Shown piece by piece: positions 17,423-27,054 of a stretch of 63,562 bases of DNA; the first letter of the stretch is position 1; each line of letters begins with the position of its first letter. The notes under the pieces are model-generated. The model was given only the letters and a program-made list of their open reading frames with translations. It ran no database searches and was not told where the DNA came from. A program made the position numbers and the translations under genes. The stretch is from CAYLMG01 sp964493425 (GTDB lineage Bacteria > Planctomycetota > Phycisphaerae > Sedimentisphaerales > Anaerobacaceae), in NCBI GenBank assembly GCA_964493425.1, contig CAZBMW010000014.1, forward strand, positions 1-63,562, written 5' to 3'.

Positions 17423-18931
17423 ATGAAAACAAAAATGAGTGTGAGGTATATTTTTTGGGCTGTAATATTTCTTATTTCATCCAGCGTATTTGGTGAAGGT
17501 AACGGCTATTCCGGCGGTACGGGCGAGCCCAATGACCCTTATCAGATTAGTGACGTTTTGCAACTAAAATACCTTTCCGAGAATTTTTCCGACTGGGATA
17601 AATGCTTTGTTCTTACCAGGGATATAGAGATTCCACCGGGTTTGACTTTAAACCCTATCGGTGAAGCGCATAATAAATTTACTGGCAGCTTTGACGGAAA
17701 AGGGCATGTTATAAAAGGACTTATAAATAAATATTTGGAATTTCCATTTCATCCAATGACTTCATACCGTATCAGCAGAACCGGTCTGTTCGGTCATACG
17801 GGGCCGACTGCCAAAATCAGTAATCTCGGCCTGACTTGTGCGAATATAGATTATATCTATGATTTGTTCACAGCTGGTCTTCTTGTTGGACAGAACGAGG
17901 GCACAATAACCAACTGTTATTCTACCGGAGCTATTTCAGGTTTAGGGGAATATGCATCTATTCTCGGAGGGCTGGTGGGATTTAACAAAGGTACAATAAA
18001 CAATTGTTACTCAAGTGCGTTTGTTTCGATCACCAAAGGCGGGAGTGGAATTGGTGGACTTGTAGGCTTCAACTATAGAGGTACAATAACAAACTGCTAT
18101 TCGACTGGTTTTATTTCTGTTTTAGGAGAATCTGAAAACTCTTGGTCGGAACGTATCGGCGGGCTGGTGGGAAGAAACAGCGGTTCTATAAGAAATTGCT
18201 GCTCATGTGCTACTGTATCCGTTTTAACACAGGGCGGTTTATATCTCGGCGGTTTGGCTGGTTCAAACAAGGGCACAATAGAAGATTGCTACTCGAGCGG
18301 AACCATTTCCGGTTCAGCTGAGCCTGAAGACTCTATTATGTTATATTTCGGTGGTCTGGTTGGTGAAAATACAGGTGCCATATCCACATCCTATTCAAGC
18401 GGTGCTATTTCATGTTCCGCGGAATATGTGTATCTTCTCGGCGGTCTTGTTGGATTTAATGACGGTAAATTAACTAATTGTTACTCGCATAATCCGATAT
18501 CAGGAACCGGAGATAATGTGTGGTATCTTGGAGGTCTTGTCGGGCAAAATGAAAATACAATAAGTAACTGCTACTCGAGCGGAGCTGTTTCAGCAGTTGG
18601 GGAATCGGTGGATTATATCGGTGGCCTGGTTGGAGAAAATCTGAATGGTCTTGTGGAAAACTCGTTCTGGGATATTCAAAAAAGTTGGCAGTCTTCAAGC
18701 GCTGGCGGGACAGGACTGGATACGAACTTAATGAAGACTGTTAGGCCTTTTTACTATGCCGGATGGGATTTTAACGAAATTTGGAGGATTGAAAATGAGC
18801 TGTCTTATCCTTATCTGAACATCAGAGCAGGGTTAGAACAACAGATTTCCGGTGACATCGATTTGGATAGAGACGTTGATTTTTATGACTTTGCAATGCT
18901 GGCCGACAACTGGCTTGTAGGAACGGAATAA
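17423..18931 (+). CDS. Secreted GLUG-repeat protein with dockerin half
   Basis: 502 residues. Signal peptide MKTKMSVRYIFWAVIFLISS, then GGTGEPNDPYQISDVLQLKYL, a common start of GLUG proteins. The body holds about ten repeats of the form GGLVGxNxGTITNCYSTGxISG (for example near residues 155-175, 190-210, 230-250 and 380-400), a GLUG-motif beta-solenoid as found in adhesins and exported proteins of Gram-positive and environmental bacteria. It ends with SGDIDLDRDVDFYDFAMLAD, one dockerin-like calcium loop. Probable role in surface display or attachment. Ribosome site GAAAGGAG lies seven bases upstream. Confidence 0.88.
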   Translation: MKTKMSVRYIFWAVIFLISSSVFGEGNGYSGGTGEPNDPYQISDVLQLKYLSENFSDWDKCFVLTRDIEIPPGLTLNPIGEAHNKFTGSFDGKGHVIKGLINKYLEFPFHPMTSYRISRTGLFGHTGPTAKISNLGLTCANIDYIYDLFTAGLLVGQNEGTITNCYSTGAISGLGEYASILGGLVGFNKGTINNCYSSAFVSITKGGSGIGGLVGFNYRGTITNCYSTGFISVLGESENSWSERIGGLVGRNSGSIRNCCSCATVSVLTQGGLYLGGLAGSNKGTIEDCYSSGTISGSAEPEDSIMLYFGGLVGENTGAISTSYSSGAISCSAEYVYLLGGLVGFNDGKLTNCYSHNPISGTGDNVWYLGGLVGQNENTISNCYSSGAVSAVGESVDYIGGLVGENLNGLVENSFWDIQKSWQSSSAGGTGLDTNLMKTVRPFYYAGWDFNEIWRIENELSYPYLNIRAGLEQQISGDIDLDRDVDFYDFAMLADNWLVGTE

Positions 18932-19243
18932 GACTTTCGGACACAGATTAACGCAGGATTAACACTGTTTTAGATATATTTATTTTGATTATATCTCTGT
19001 GAGCTTTGGCTAAGATTAGAAAAGTCTAGGGACTCTGTGGCTGAGATTTTTATTGAATTAAGGATTTGTTTTTGATATAATATCTTTTAAGACTTCGAGA
19101 GAGTTTGTTATGAGGATTGATGGTTACAAAGAAATGAGGGAGGCAGACAACACGAGCGGAATAATCCCTATCTGTAAAATAAAGGCTGAAATACGTAATA
19201 ATCTCATATTTTTTAATCTCACAAAATTTGAAAGGAGAAAAAA
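18932..19243 (+). other. Noncoding with promoter for the PEP-CTERM gene
   Basis: At 18937-18968 is a copy of a dispersed element seen elsewhere in the window (ACACAGATTAACGCAGGATT). A promoter is likely at TTGAAT (19054-19059), 17 bases, TATAAT (19077-19082). A GAAAGGAG ribosome site precedes the ATG at 19244. No gene is seen. Confidence 0.55.
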
Positions 19244-19774
19244 ATGAAAACTAAAGTAATTATAACATTTCTGGCAATCTTTATTCTGTGCGGAGGAAAG
19301 CCGGTTCAGGCAGGAATTGTAAATCCTAATTCTGTTGTCGTAGACGATATTGAATATTATATACAAACGGATAAGTTAGTTTATAACTTGGGAGAAAACG
19401 TTGAAATACTTTATAAAGTCACAAATTTGAGAGATGTAAGCGTAACATTCGACTTTCCACGTGACCCTGTTTATCAATTTGAGGTTGAACAGGGCGTAGA
19501 GCAAATTTGGAACGTACCAAAATTAGTATATTTTATTGAGACTTCGATAACGTTATTGCCCGGTGAATATAAAGTATTTCCCCTTAGTCCACCCTTAATA
19601 TGGAATATGCGAGATAACGAGGATAATTTGGTGGATGTAGGAAATTATAACGTTATAGGTAGACTATATGGATATGATTTCACTGAAGTTTCTGTACCAA
19701 TAAATATTGTTCCTGAACCCGCAACTATTATAGTTCTTGGTCTAGGCATTCTCGGAATGAGGATAAAAGAATAA
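19244..19774 (+). CDS. PEP-CTERM protein with BsuPI-like domain
   Basis: 176 residues. Signal peptide MKTKVIITFLAIFILCGG...QAG, then a domain like the intracellular proteinase inhibitor BsuPI fold (TDKLVYNLGENVEILYKVTN, FDFPRDPVYQFEV, LLPGEYKVFP), which is a beta-sandwich also found in secreted proteins. The C-terminus VPEPATIIVLGLGILGMRIKE is a PEP-CTERM signal: the VPEP box, a hydrophobic helix and a short basic end. Such proteins are cut by exosortase; none is seen in this window. Codon use is AT-rich compared with the envelope operon. Confidence 0.85.
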   Translation: MKTKVIITFLAIFILCGGKPVQAGIVNPNSVVVDDIEYYIQTDKLVYNLGENVEILYKVTNLRDVSVTFDFPRDPVYQFEVEQGVEQIWNVPKLVYFIETSITLLPGEYKVFPLSPPLIWNMRDNEDNLVDVGNYNVIGRLYGYDFTEVSVPINIVPEPATIIVLGLGILGMRIKE

Positions 19775-19817
19775 AAAAAACTAATAGAAATTTTTTATAT
19801 TCGTGGAGGAAACAAAA

Positions 19818-22800
19818 ATGTCCCGGAAAGTTCTTATAGGAAAAATGTTCGTATTTATAGCAATCTTTATCCAGTTTAATCACTCTTTATATGCTGCGCC
19901 GCAAGAGGAATCCAGACTCGCTTATGTAGAGGGTGAAATGCTTGTTCGTTTTGCTCCAAAACCGAATGGTAAACAGCAAAGTTTAACAGAAAAAAATCAG
20001 ATTATAAGTTCTCTCAGTGGTGGTTATTTAGAGCGTAATTATAGACTTGTTCCAGGTTTGACTCTTGTTAAACTACCAGAGGATTTAAAGGTTAAAGATA
20101 TTTTGGGAACATTCAATAGAGATGATAGAATTCTATATGCAGAACCGTCTTATAAGATGCAATGGTTCTCGAATGTACCTAATGACCCCTGTTTTCCCTG
20201 GCAGTGGGGATTGCATAATACAGGTCAGTTGCATCCATCAGGGCCTTTAGGACAAGGTGAATTTTCTTCAGGGACTCCCAATGCCGATATAGATGCACCG
20301 CAGGCCTGGGATATTCATACATCAACAGAGGTAATTGTAGCCGTTATTGATTCAGGTGTAGATTATACACATCCGGATTTGGCTGAAAATATGTGGATAA
20401 ATCAGTCCGAATATTCAGGGTCCCCTAGTATTGATGATGACAACAATGGCTATGTTGATGATATTTATGGTTACGACTTCTTTAATAACGATGGAGACCC
20501 TATCGATGATCGTTTTCATGGCACACATTGTGCAGGAATAATAGGTTCGGTCGGTAATAATAGTGTGGGTGTTACAGGCGTTTGCTGGAATGTGAAAATT
20601 ATGGCTTTAAAATGTGGCGATTCGAGTGGACCAGATGTGTCTGCTGCGATTGATGCTATTGAGTATGCTGTTGAAAATGATGCAAAGGTCTTGAGTAATT
20701 CCTGGGGTAGTTATAGTTATACACCTCAATCATTAGAAGATGCAATAGAGGCAGCTAATGCAGCAGGAGTTCTTTTTGTCGCTGCTGCGGGTAATGAAAA
20801 CGTTCAGTGGCCGGCTTATCCTGCCTTGTATGATTGTGAAAATATTATTTCAGTTCTTGCTACAGACCATAACGACCAAAAATGTAGTTTTTCAAGCTGG
20901 AGTGAAAACAGTGTTGACCTTGGTGCACCAGGTGAAGACATCCTTAGCACCTTTCCAACTTATAAAACTCAGGCGATGAATGAATACGGTCTCTCTAAAT
21001 ATTATGAGGTAGCGAGCGGTACATCAATGGCTACACCTTGTGTTGCGGGGGCCTGTGCGCTTGCCTGGTCGATGAATCCGCAGCTCAGCCATTTACAGGT
21101 AAAACAGATTATTCTCGATTCGGTCGATAAGCTTGATTCTTTGGAAAACGACCCCCAGTATTGTCAGCTTTGCGTAACAGGCGGCAGGCTTAACCTTCAC
21201 AAAGCGCTTATCGAGGCAGCAAAGGGAAGGCAATCTCTTAGCGTAGTTGCCGACGTTAATAACGGATGTGTTGCACCGTTTGACGTGAACGAACAGAATT
21301 ACCTCGTGTATGATATTTACTGGGATGCAAATGGTTTTGCTGATACTAATTCCTTTATTACAGATTACCTTCCCGATGACCTTGATTATTATTCATCAGA
21401 TCCTCCAGTTGATTATAACCAGACTGATCATACTGTAACATGGTCTCTGGGTAATATAATCGGTACGGATTCAGGCTCTGTTCAGATTACGACAAAAGTC
21501 AATAAATTGCTCTGTCCCTGCAGTAAGATAGAGAACACCGTAATATTCAAGGGTGATAGCTGCTACAACCAACAATTAGAAGAAGTAATGGTTTGCCATT
21601 GGGGGCCGGATATTATCTATATTAATGATGATGTTAATGACCCTAACAGTTCATATCGGGGCACGAACTGGGAAGATGCTTATAAAAGTATTCAGGATGC
21701 ATTCGATATAGTATCTAACTGTCCGAACTCATTTAATAAAATATGGGTTGCATCTGGTACATATAAGCCTGTAAACGAAGCCGATTGTCACCAATATTAT
21801 AAAGACAAATCATTCGAATTATTAAGCAATTTTGCCCTTATAGGCCATTTCGCAGGCTCCGAGACAAACCCGTATCAGAGAGACCTCGCAGATGCCAATA
21901 ACGAAACTATTCTTGACAGCCTTATCGAAACCGGCAAAAAGGTCGAAAAAGTAGTAACAGCAGAAGGTATTGACAATTCTCTCATAGACGGCTTTACAAT
22001 TAAATCAGCCAAAGGTGTTTATGTCAATGACAGTAACCTCGCAATTGTAAACTGTAAATTCTTGTATAACAGCAATGGGATTTATTGCGAAAACTCCTCC
22101 GAGCTGGATATACACAACTGCCTGTTTATTGAAAACTCATTTAGTGGTTTATATGTCAAAGACAACGACAGTAATACCATAGTATCGAACTGCATCTTTG
22201 AAGGTTCTGAATCTGCAAACGAAGGTGTATTCCTTGAAAATTCTTATGTGGAATTGAACCATTGCCGCTTTAAAAACCTATATCAATACGGTATCCACGG
22301 AATAAATTGTAATTTGACAATAAAAGACTGCAACGTCCAGTCAACTCACGGCGACTATTATCCATACGGAATTTATTCCGACGATTGCAATCTCCTAATA
22401 GAGCGAAGCATTATTCATAATAATGGTGGAGGCGGAGACTTGAGTGGTGGACTGTATTCTAATCAAAATCTGATTTTAAAGGAGAACATCTTCAGAAATA
22501 ATAACGGTAACGGAATAAAAATTCCATTCGATTATCCGGTTACAATAGTAAACAACTGGATTCACAACAATACCGAATCCGGCATACATTTTATATATCC
22601 GATTTCTGATCTTACTCTTCGTAATAATACCATCTTCGCAAATGAAAAATATGGAATTTATCTCAACATGGGTTCGATGAGTTCAGAAATACTTAACTGC
22701 ATTATTTACGATAACAATAATGGTGATTTCAGCGGCTCTTTCACAAACGTCAAGTATTGTTGCCTGGAAGACGGCGATTTGGGAGAAACAAGTAACATCA

Positions 22801-23489
22801 CAGCTAACCCTGATTTTATGAATATCGGAACAGACCCCAACGATTTACACATAAGCGAAAACTCACCCTGCAAAGACACCGGTGATTCCAATAGTATTCC
22901 TACTGATGAGATTGATATTGACGGTGAAGGCAGAATCAAATACGGCGAAGTTGATATGGGTGCCGATGAATACTACTGGAGCCCCGCCGATTTCGATTTC
23001 AGCGGTTTTGTTGACTTTATAGACTATGCAATCCTCGCAAATGCATTCAGATGTACATCAGAGGAACCAAACTACGTTGAAAAATGCGACCTCGAGGATA
23101 ATAACTGTATCGATTGTAACGATTTGAAGTCTTTCTGTGAAGACTGGCTGTGGGAGAAAGCCTGGGAAACCGGTTGGATGATGTGTATGGGAGGCGGCGG
23201 TGACGGCAAGGGTAGCGGTCTGATGCTTGATTTACAGCAAAGCCTTATCGCAAGACCCGAAAGACTTGCTGCCCGCAGTGACAAATTCTATGCCGTTAAT
23301 GTTTATAAGACGACAGCAGAAAAAACTCTCCTTTACATTGATGAAAATGTTATTGAAGAGATTCTCGCCTGGTTTGATAAAATCTGGTTAGAAACTGACG
23401 AGTTTAGAAAGGTTATGACTGAAAAGGAATTCCTTGAGTTCAGAAAAGCTGTCGAGCAAGATTTATTAAGATTCCTAAAAGGCTACTGA
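19818..23489 (+). CDS. Secreted subtilase with beta-helix and dockerin
   Basis: From ATG at 19818 (GGAGG ribosome site at 19804-19808; the GTG at 19803 overlaps that site and is rejected) the protein has 1223 residues. Signal peptide to about 27, then an S8 propeptide-like part. The serine protease has VIDSGVDYTHPD (Asp about 178), FHGTHCAG (His about 234) and ASGTSMATP (Ser about 403), so the triad is complete. Next come an Asn-rich region, then parallel beta-helix repeats (Nos-D/polymorphic outer membrane type: NNTIFANEKYGIYLN, NCIIYDNNNG) at about 600-990. A two-part dockerin (ADFDFSGFVDFIDYAILANA, then a Cys-rich loop) precedes an unusual helical tail of about 110 residues after the dockerin. 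Confidence 0.9.
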   Translation: MSRKVLIGKMFVFIAIFIQFNHSLYAAPQEESRLAYVEGEMLVRFAPKPNGKQQSLTEKNQIISSLSGGYLERNYRLVPGLTLVKLPEDLKVKDILGTFNRDDRILYAEPSYKMQWFSNVPNDPCFPWQWGLHNTGQLHPSGPLGQGEFSSGTPNADIDAPQAWDIHTSTEVIVAVIDSGVDYTHPDLAENMWINQSEYSGSPSIDDDNNGYVDDIYGYDFFNNDGDPIDDRFHGTHCAGIIGSVGNNSVGVTGVCWNVKIMALKCGDSSGPDVSAAIDAIEYAVENDAKVLSNSWGSYSYTPQSLEDAIEAANAAGVLFVAAAGNENVQWPAYPALYDCENIISVLATDHNDQKCSFSSWSENSVDLGAPGEDILSTFPTYKTQAMNEYGLSKYYEVASGTSMATPCVAGACALAWSMNPQLSHLQVKQIILDSVDKLDSLENDPQYCQLCVTGGRLNLHKALIEAAKGRQSLSVVADVNNGCVAPFDVNEQNYLVYDIYWDANGFADTNSFITDYLPDDLDYYSSDPPVDYNQTDHTVTWSLGNIIGTDSGSVQITTKVNKLLCPCSKIENTVIFKGDSCYNQQLEEVMVCHWGPDIIYINDDVNDPNSSYRGTNWEDAYKSIQDAFDIVSNCPNSFNKIWVASGTYKPVNEADCHQYYKDKSFELLSNFALIGHFAGSETNPYQRDLADANNETILDSLIETGKKVEKVVTAEGIDNSLIDGFTIKSAKGVYVNDSNLAIVNCKFLYNSNGIYCENSSELDIHNCLFIENSFSGLYVKDNDSNTIVSNCIFEGSESANEGVFLENSYVELNHCRFKNLYQYGIHGINCNLTIKDCNVQSTHGDYYPYGIYSDDCNLLIERSIIHNNGGGGDLSGGLYSNQNLILKENIFRNNNGNGIKIPFDYPVTIVNNWIHNNTESGIHFIYPISDLTLRNNTIFANEKYGIYLNMGSMSSEILNCIIYDNNNGDFSGSFTNVKYCCLEDGDLGETSNITANPDFMNIGTDPNDLHISENSPCKDTGDSNSIPTDEIDIDGEGRIKYGEVDMGADEYYWSPADFDFSGFVDFIDYAILANAFRCTSEEPNYVEKCDLEDNNCIDCNDLKSFCEDWLWEKAWETGWMMCMGGGGDGKGSGLMLDLQQSLIARPERLAARSDKFYAVNVYKTTAEKTLLYIDENVIEEILAWFDKIWLETDEFRKVMTEKEFLEFRKAVEQDLLRFLKGY

Positions 23490-23852
23490 TTAGTTCTTAA
23501 ATTCGGATTTAGTACTTCGGGTTTTTTTGTCTTCTCGTCTTGGCACTTTGATGGTTAATAAATCCCGCTTGAAGATAAACTGCCTGAAAAAACCGTTACT
23601 ACTGTCTCATAATAACTGCTAATATCACAAAAAACTGATTTCTGGTGCTTCTTAAAACAGGCTTATCTGAGTTGTTTATAATGTCTATATTTACATTTAT
23701 ACCTTTTTCTATATACTCTATAATACCATTATAATGGCAAAATGGGGCTTTGGGCCGTTTTTTGGTTGACTTAGGCAGGTCTTTCGACGATAATATTATG
23801 GTCTAAGCACCATAATTGATTGAGTTTTCGGTATTTCTAAGGAGTTTTTACT
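23490..23852 (+). other. Noncoding with promoter and operator-like inverted repeats
   Basis: A promoter is likely at TTGACT (23766-23771), 17 bases, GATAAT (23789-23794). Immediately after it is a perfect eight-base inverted repeat, ATTATGGT (23795-23802), CTAAGC loop, ACCATAAT (23809-23816), where RNA synthesis would begin. Further up at 23726-23737 is the palindrome CCATTATAATGG. The ribosome site AAGGAG lies before the ATG at 23853. No gene is seen. Confidence 0.55.
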
Positions 23853-25280
23853 ATGGTGGCAGCCAAAAGGCAGCAAACCAGCACAATACTATACACCCTT
23901 GTTACATTCATTGCCCTTTTTATAATATCGATTACCTTTGCAGTGGTCTACTACGTAAAATTCGAGGAGCAAAGGAAGCTCGCAACCGAAGCGAAAGAGA
24001 ACCTCGACAGTGTTGCAAGCGAAGCCCAAATGCGAAGAGGTTTAGCGCAGATAATAGGTTCGATTCCCCCCCGTACAAGCGGTCTTCAGGTAATGGTCGA
24101 TTTTCTCGACCAGTTGGTAACAACAATAATAGGCGGCCCTGTATCGGATATATCAGCCGAGCTTAAAGTCGAAAGTGTAAAGAGCAAAGTTAATGACGCA
24201 CTTAGACCTCTTTACGGCGGCTACCTTGACAGCTCTTTCAACGACCCCAACTCAACCGGACTCGTTCGAATTATCGATTTAATCAGAATTCGGCTTGAAG
24301 ACACGCAAAGCAGCTTACTTGATTTGCAGGACAGATATACACAGCTTAACAATCAATTCAACGATGCAATATCAACATTTGCTCAAACCGAACAGAGATT
24401 GAATTCAGAAGTAGAACAATACAAGCAGCAGGCTGATGAAACACTCGCCAAATACGCCTATCTCGAGGACCTGTTTCGGCAAACCGCGGAGCAGCAGGTT
24501 CAAAACCTGAGAGATGACCTCAAAGCCGCAAACACAGAAAATGAAAACTTGAGAGACGAGCTTCTGAAAAAAGATGCAGAGCTTGAACTAACAAAACAGA
24601 TGATGAAACGTGCCCAGGCTGAAATCGAAGGCATCAAGCCGTTGCCTGACAGCAATGCACCCGCTTATGTCCCGGACGGTAAAATAATTTTAGTGGATAC
24701 GCAAACGGGCATAGTTCATATAAATATCGGCAGCAACGACAAAGTATATCGCGGTTTAACCTTCGCTGTTTATGACAAGAACCTTCCCATTCCCAAAACC
24801 GGTGAAGGCAAAGCCGAGATCGAAGTCTTCGACGTAGGCCAAACGATTTCTGCAGCAAGAATCACTACTGCAATCGACCCCAGAAATCCCATCATTCAGG
24901 ACGATATCATAGCGAACCTCATCTGGGATACTAAAATAGTCAACACGTTTGTTGTCGCCGGTGACTTCGAATACGGCGACGAAGAAAAAATAAAAGAGCT
25001 TATTGAAAAATGGGGCGGCAAAGTTGACAGCAGTATCACGATAGAAACAGATTACGTCGTTTTGGGCCGGCCTCCAAGAGTAGAGCCCAGACCAAGCGCC
25101 GAAGATATGGGAATTTATCCGACCGCACTCGAGAAATACGAGAAGTCGAGAAAAAGATACGAGGAATACCAAAAGATACTGACGCAAGCCCAGGCATTAT
25201 CAATTCCTATCTTCAATACTGAAAGATTCCTTTACTTTACCGGCTACAAGGAAAAGGCGGGCAGAGCCGGTGCATTCTAA
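23853..25280 (+). CDS. Membrane-anchored coiled-coil protein, unknown
   Basis: 475 residues, family not recognised. One membrane helix near the N-terminus (residues about 12-33, TLVTFIALFIISITFAVVYY) is followed by coiled-coil segments at about 36-60 and, mainly, 150-250 (QLNNQFNDAISTFAQTEQRL, LKAANTENENLRDELLKKDA, ELELTKQMMKRAQAEIEG). The C-terminal 210 residues look globular, with beta-rich stretches (GKIILVDTQTGIVHINIGSN, FVVAGDFEYG). It resembles a membrane-tethered scaffold facing the periplasm or the cytoplasm. The stop codon overlaps the end of nnrE on the other strand. Confidence 0.8.
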   Translation: MVAAKRQQTSTILYTLVTFIALFIISITFAVVYYVKFEEQRKLATEAKENLDSVASEAQMRRGLAQIIGSIPPRTSGLQVMVDFLDQLVTTIIGGPVSDISAELKVESVKSKVNDALRPLYGGYLDSSFNDPNSTGLVRIIDLIRIRLEDTQSSLLDLQDRYTQLNNQFNDAISTFAQTEQRLNSEVEQYKQQADETLAKYAYLEDLFRQTAEQQVQNLRDDLKAANTENENLRDELLKKDAELELTKQMMKRAQAEIEGIKPLPDSNAPAYVPDGKIILVDTQTGIVHINIGSNDKVYRGLTFAVYDKNLPIPKTGEGKAEIEVFDVGQTISAARITTAIDPRNPIIQDDIIANLIWDTKIVNTFVVAGDFEYGDEEKIKELIEKWGGKVDSSITIETDYVVLGRPPRVEPRPSAEDMGIYPTALEKYEKSRKRYEEYQKILTQAQALSIPIFNTERFLYFTGYKEKAGRAGAF

Positions 25281-25996
25281 GAATTTTTTCTGCCGGCAGG
25301 CTCAACACCAATCGAAGCAATAAAAATCCGGCCTGTATAATTCTGCGCGGAATCCGTATTTGTAAATCCCTTTTTCACAGCAGCAAAGGTTACCGTATAA
25401 GCGGCCTTTACAGCCTGGCCGTGAACTTCGCCCGTATCACAATCCAGACCCGAAGGAATATCAACAGCCAGAACAGGCAATCCCAAATCATTAATCGCAT
25501 TTATCAGCCTTTGGTACTTTTCGTTAAGCGAACCTTGTAAACCGGTGCCGAATAAAGCATCAACAAGCACATCAGCATCGGCGGCAAAATCCTTAACAGC
25601 CTGCTCAATATCAGCTTTGTCTAAATCAAGCTGCTCTATCGGCTTATCTATTTCTTGCAGAATATCGAGATTGGTTTTCGCATCGCCTTTGACTTTGCCG
25701 GGCTCGCCGCATAAAACGACGGTAACCTTGAAGCCGGCATTTAATAAATGCCTGGCGATGACGTAACCGTCGCCGCCGTTATTGCCCGTGCCGCAGAAGA
25801 TGCAGATTTTCGGCTCTTTGATGCTCGCGAGCTTTTCCTTTATAAGCTCTGCACAGCTTCTGCCTGCATTTTCCATTAAAACGACGCCCGGAATACCGAG
25901 CTGGTTTATCGCCCAAGCATCAAAGCTGCGAACCTCATCACGAGTCATAATAAGCTGATTTTTATTCGGCTCATACTGTTCCATAATTTTCGCCAC
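25277..25996 (-). CDS. nnrE: NAD(P)H-hydrate epimerase
   Basis: Repairs the wrong epimer of damaged, hydrated NAD(P)H. The 239-residue YjeF N-terminal domain shows MTRDEVRSFDAWAIN, GTGNNGGDGYVIARHLLNAG (glycine-rich NAD region), DVLVDALFGTGLQG and VDIPSGLDCDTGEV. The dehydratase half (NnrD), often fused, is absent here. Start at 25996; Met17 (MTRDEV) is possible. It ends in a four-base overlap with the coiled-coil gene facing it. Confidence 0.9.
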   Translation of the reverse strand: MAKIMEQYEPNKNQLIMTRDEVRSFDAWAINQLGIPGVVLMENAGRSCAELIKEKLASIKEPKICIFCGTGNNGGDGYVIARHLLNAGFKVTVVLCGEPGKVKGDAKTNLDILQEIDKPIEQLDLDKADIEQAVKDFAADADVLVDALFGTGLQGSLNEKYQRLINAINDLGLPVLAVDIPSGLDCDTGEVHGQAVKAAYTVTFAAVKKGFTNTDSAQNYTGRIFIASIGVEPAGRKNS

Positions 25997-27054
25997 AGGG
26001 AAACAATGTTTTGGTGAGGCATTTTATAGCAATTTTTGGTGAAAAACAAAGCCAATATCGGGAAAACGAACCCAATTTTGGCTCAAAATTGGGTTCGTTT
26101 GGCTTCGTTTTTGGGGTGGCTTTCAAGCCACAAAAATTCATAATAGCCTTTAATAAAAGGGCTTACGGACATTTGATCATTTTTAAAATTGGGTTCGTTT
26201 TGCATATTTTTGTTTTTTTTGCGCGCTCTGCTCCCGCCGCAAGCGGCGAGACTACCACGCCAACAAGTGGCGGGGCTAAATGAGGTCGAACTAAGGATTT
26301 GTAAATTGTTGGACATCTATAAATCCTTAATATAAATGGACTTAATTTTGACTTGGCCATCGGGCCGATGCGTGAGGAACTTTCCTCCCTACGTGTGTTT
26401 GCTAACACACAAAAGCTTTATACCATATAGGAGCAATATGTTCAAGAGAAAAAACAATTAGTGTATCAGTGTATGAGTGTATCGGTATATGGGATGAAAA
26501 TCCGAAATCTGAAACAAATTCAAATTATCAAAATTCCAATTACCAAAAACAACCACAAATAAACACGAAAAAACACAAATTTATTTAACCACGGATTAAC
26601 GCGGATTTGCACGGATTGAAATTGGTTATATTTATAAGTCAGCAAAATATGCGGTTTGTGCCGGAGGCCGCGATGAGCGTCCTAAAGTGGGACGCAGGGG
26701 CACCCGAAGTGCATAGAAAAGATGCGAACCGCAGGCAGAAACCACATAAAAAAAACGAATATCAAACATTCAGCAAGGAGTAAGGAATTACGAAGTATAT
26801 TCGAAACCCAGAGATATCATAAATACAATATATAAAAAATTCGCTTGCCTTTGATGAGAATTTGGGGATAAAATTTGGTGAGCAACAAGAGAAGACATCT
26901 TGAATTGTTAATCCAGAGTCAGATATATAATATTGGAATCACATAAACAAAAGTTAAGCGATGAAAGTTGGTTAAGTATGAGATGCTTTTCTTCGGGCTG
27001 GGAAACAGAATGCTCTTGAAAAGTACACCACAAGGCTGAGTAAGGAGCTAAGAA
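25997..27054. repeat. Repeat island: inverted, direct and dispersed repeats
   Basis: No real gene. At 26064-26079 and 26085-26100 is a perfect 16-base inverted repeat (AAACGAACCCAATTTT and its complement) around a GGCTC loop; the right arm recurs exactly at 26185-26200. Other hairpins: GTGGCTT/AAGCCAC near 26115, CGCCG/CGGCG near 26235, CGCCA/TGGCG near 26262, GAGGA/TCCTC at 26374-26387, GTGTGTT/AACACAC at 26393-26410 and GCGTCC/GGACGC near 26676. An eight-base tandem (GTGTAT-CA, -GA, -CG, then GTATATGG) lies at 26461-26492. At 26589-26620 is a copy of the ACCACGGATTAACGCGGATT element. The short frames here match the NEPNF/KRTQF-type peptides often predicted from such repeats and are not taken as genes. 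Confidence 0.65.

Noticed and set aside
26083..26408. Short overlapping frames with NEPNF, KRTQF and LANTRREESS peptides
   Set aside because: They follow hairpins and direct repeats in both strands and lack ribosome sites; they reflect an intergenic repeat family.
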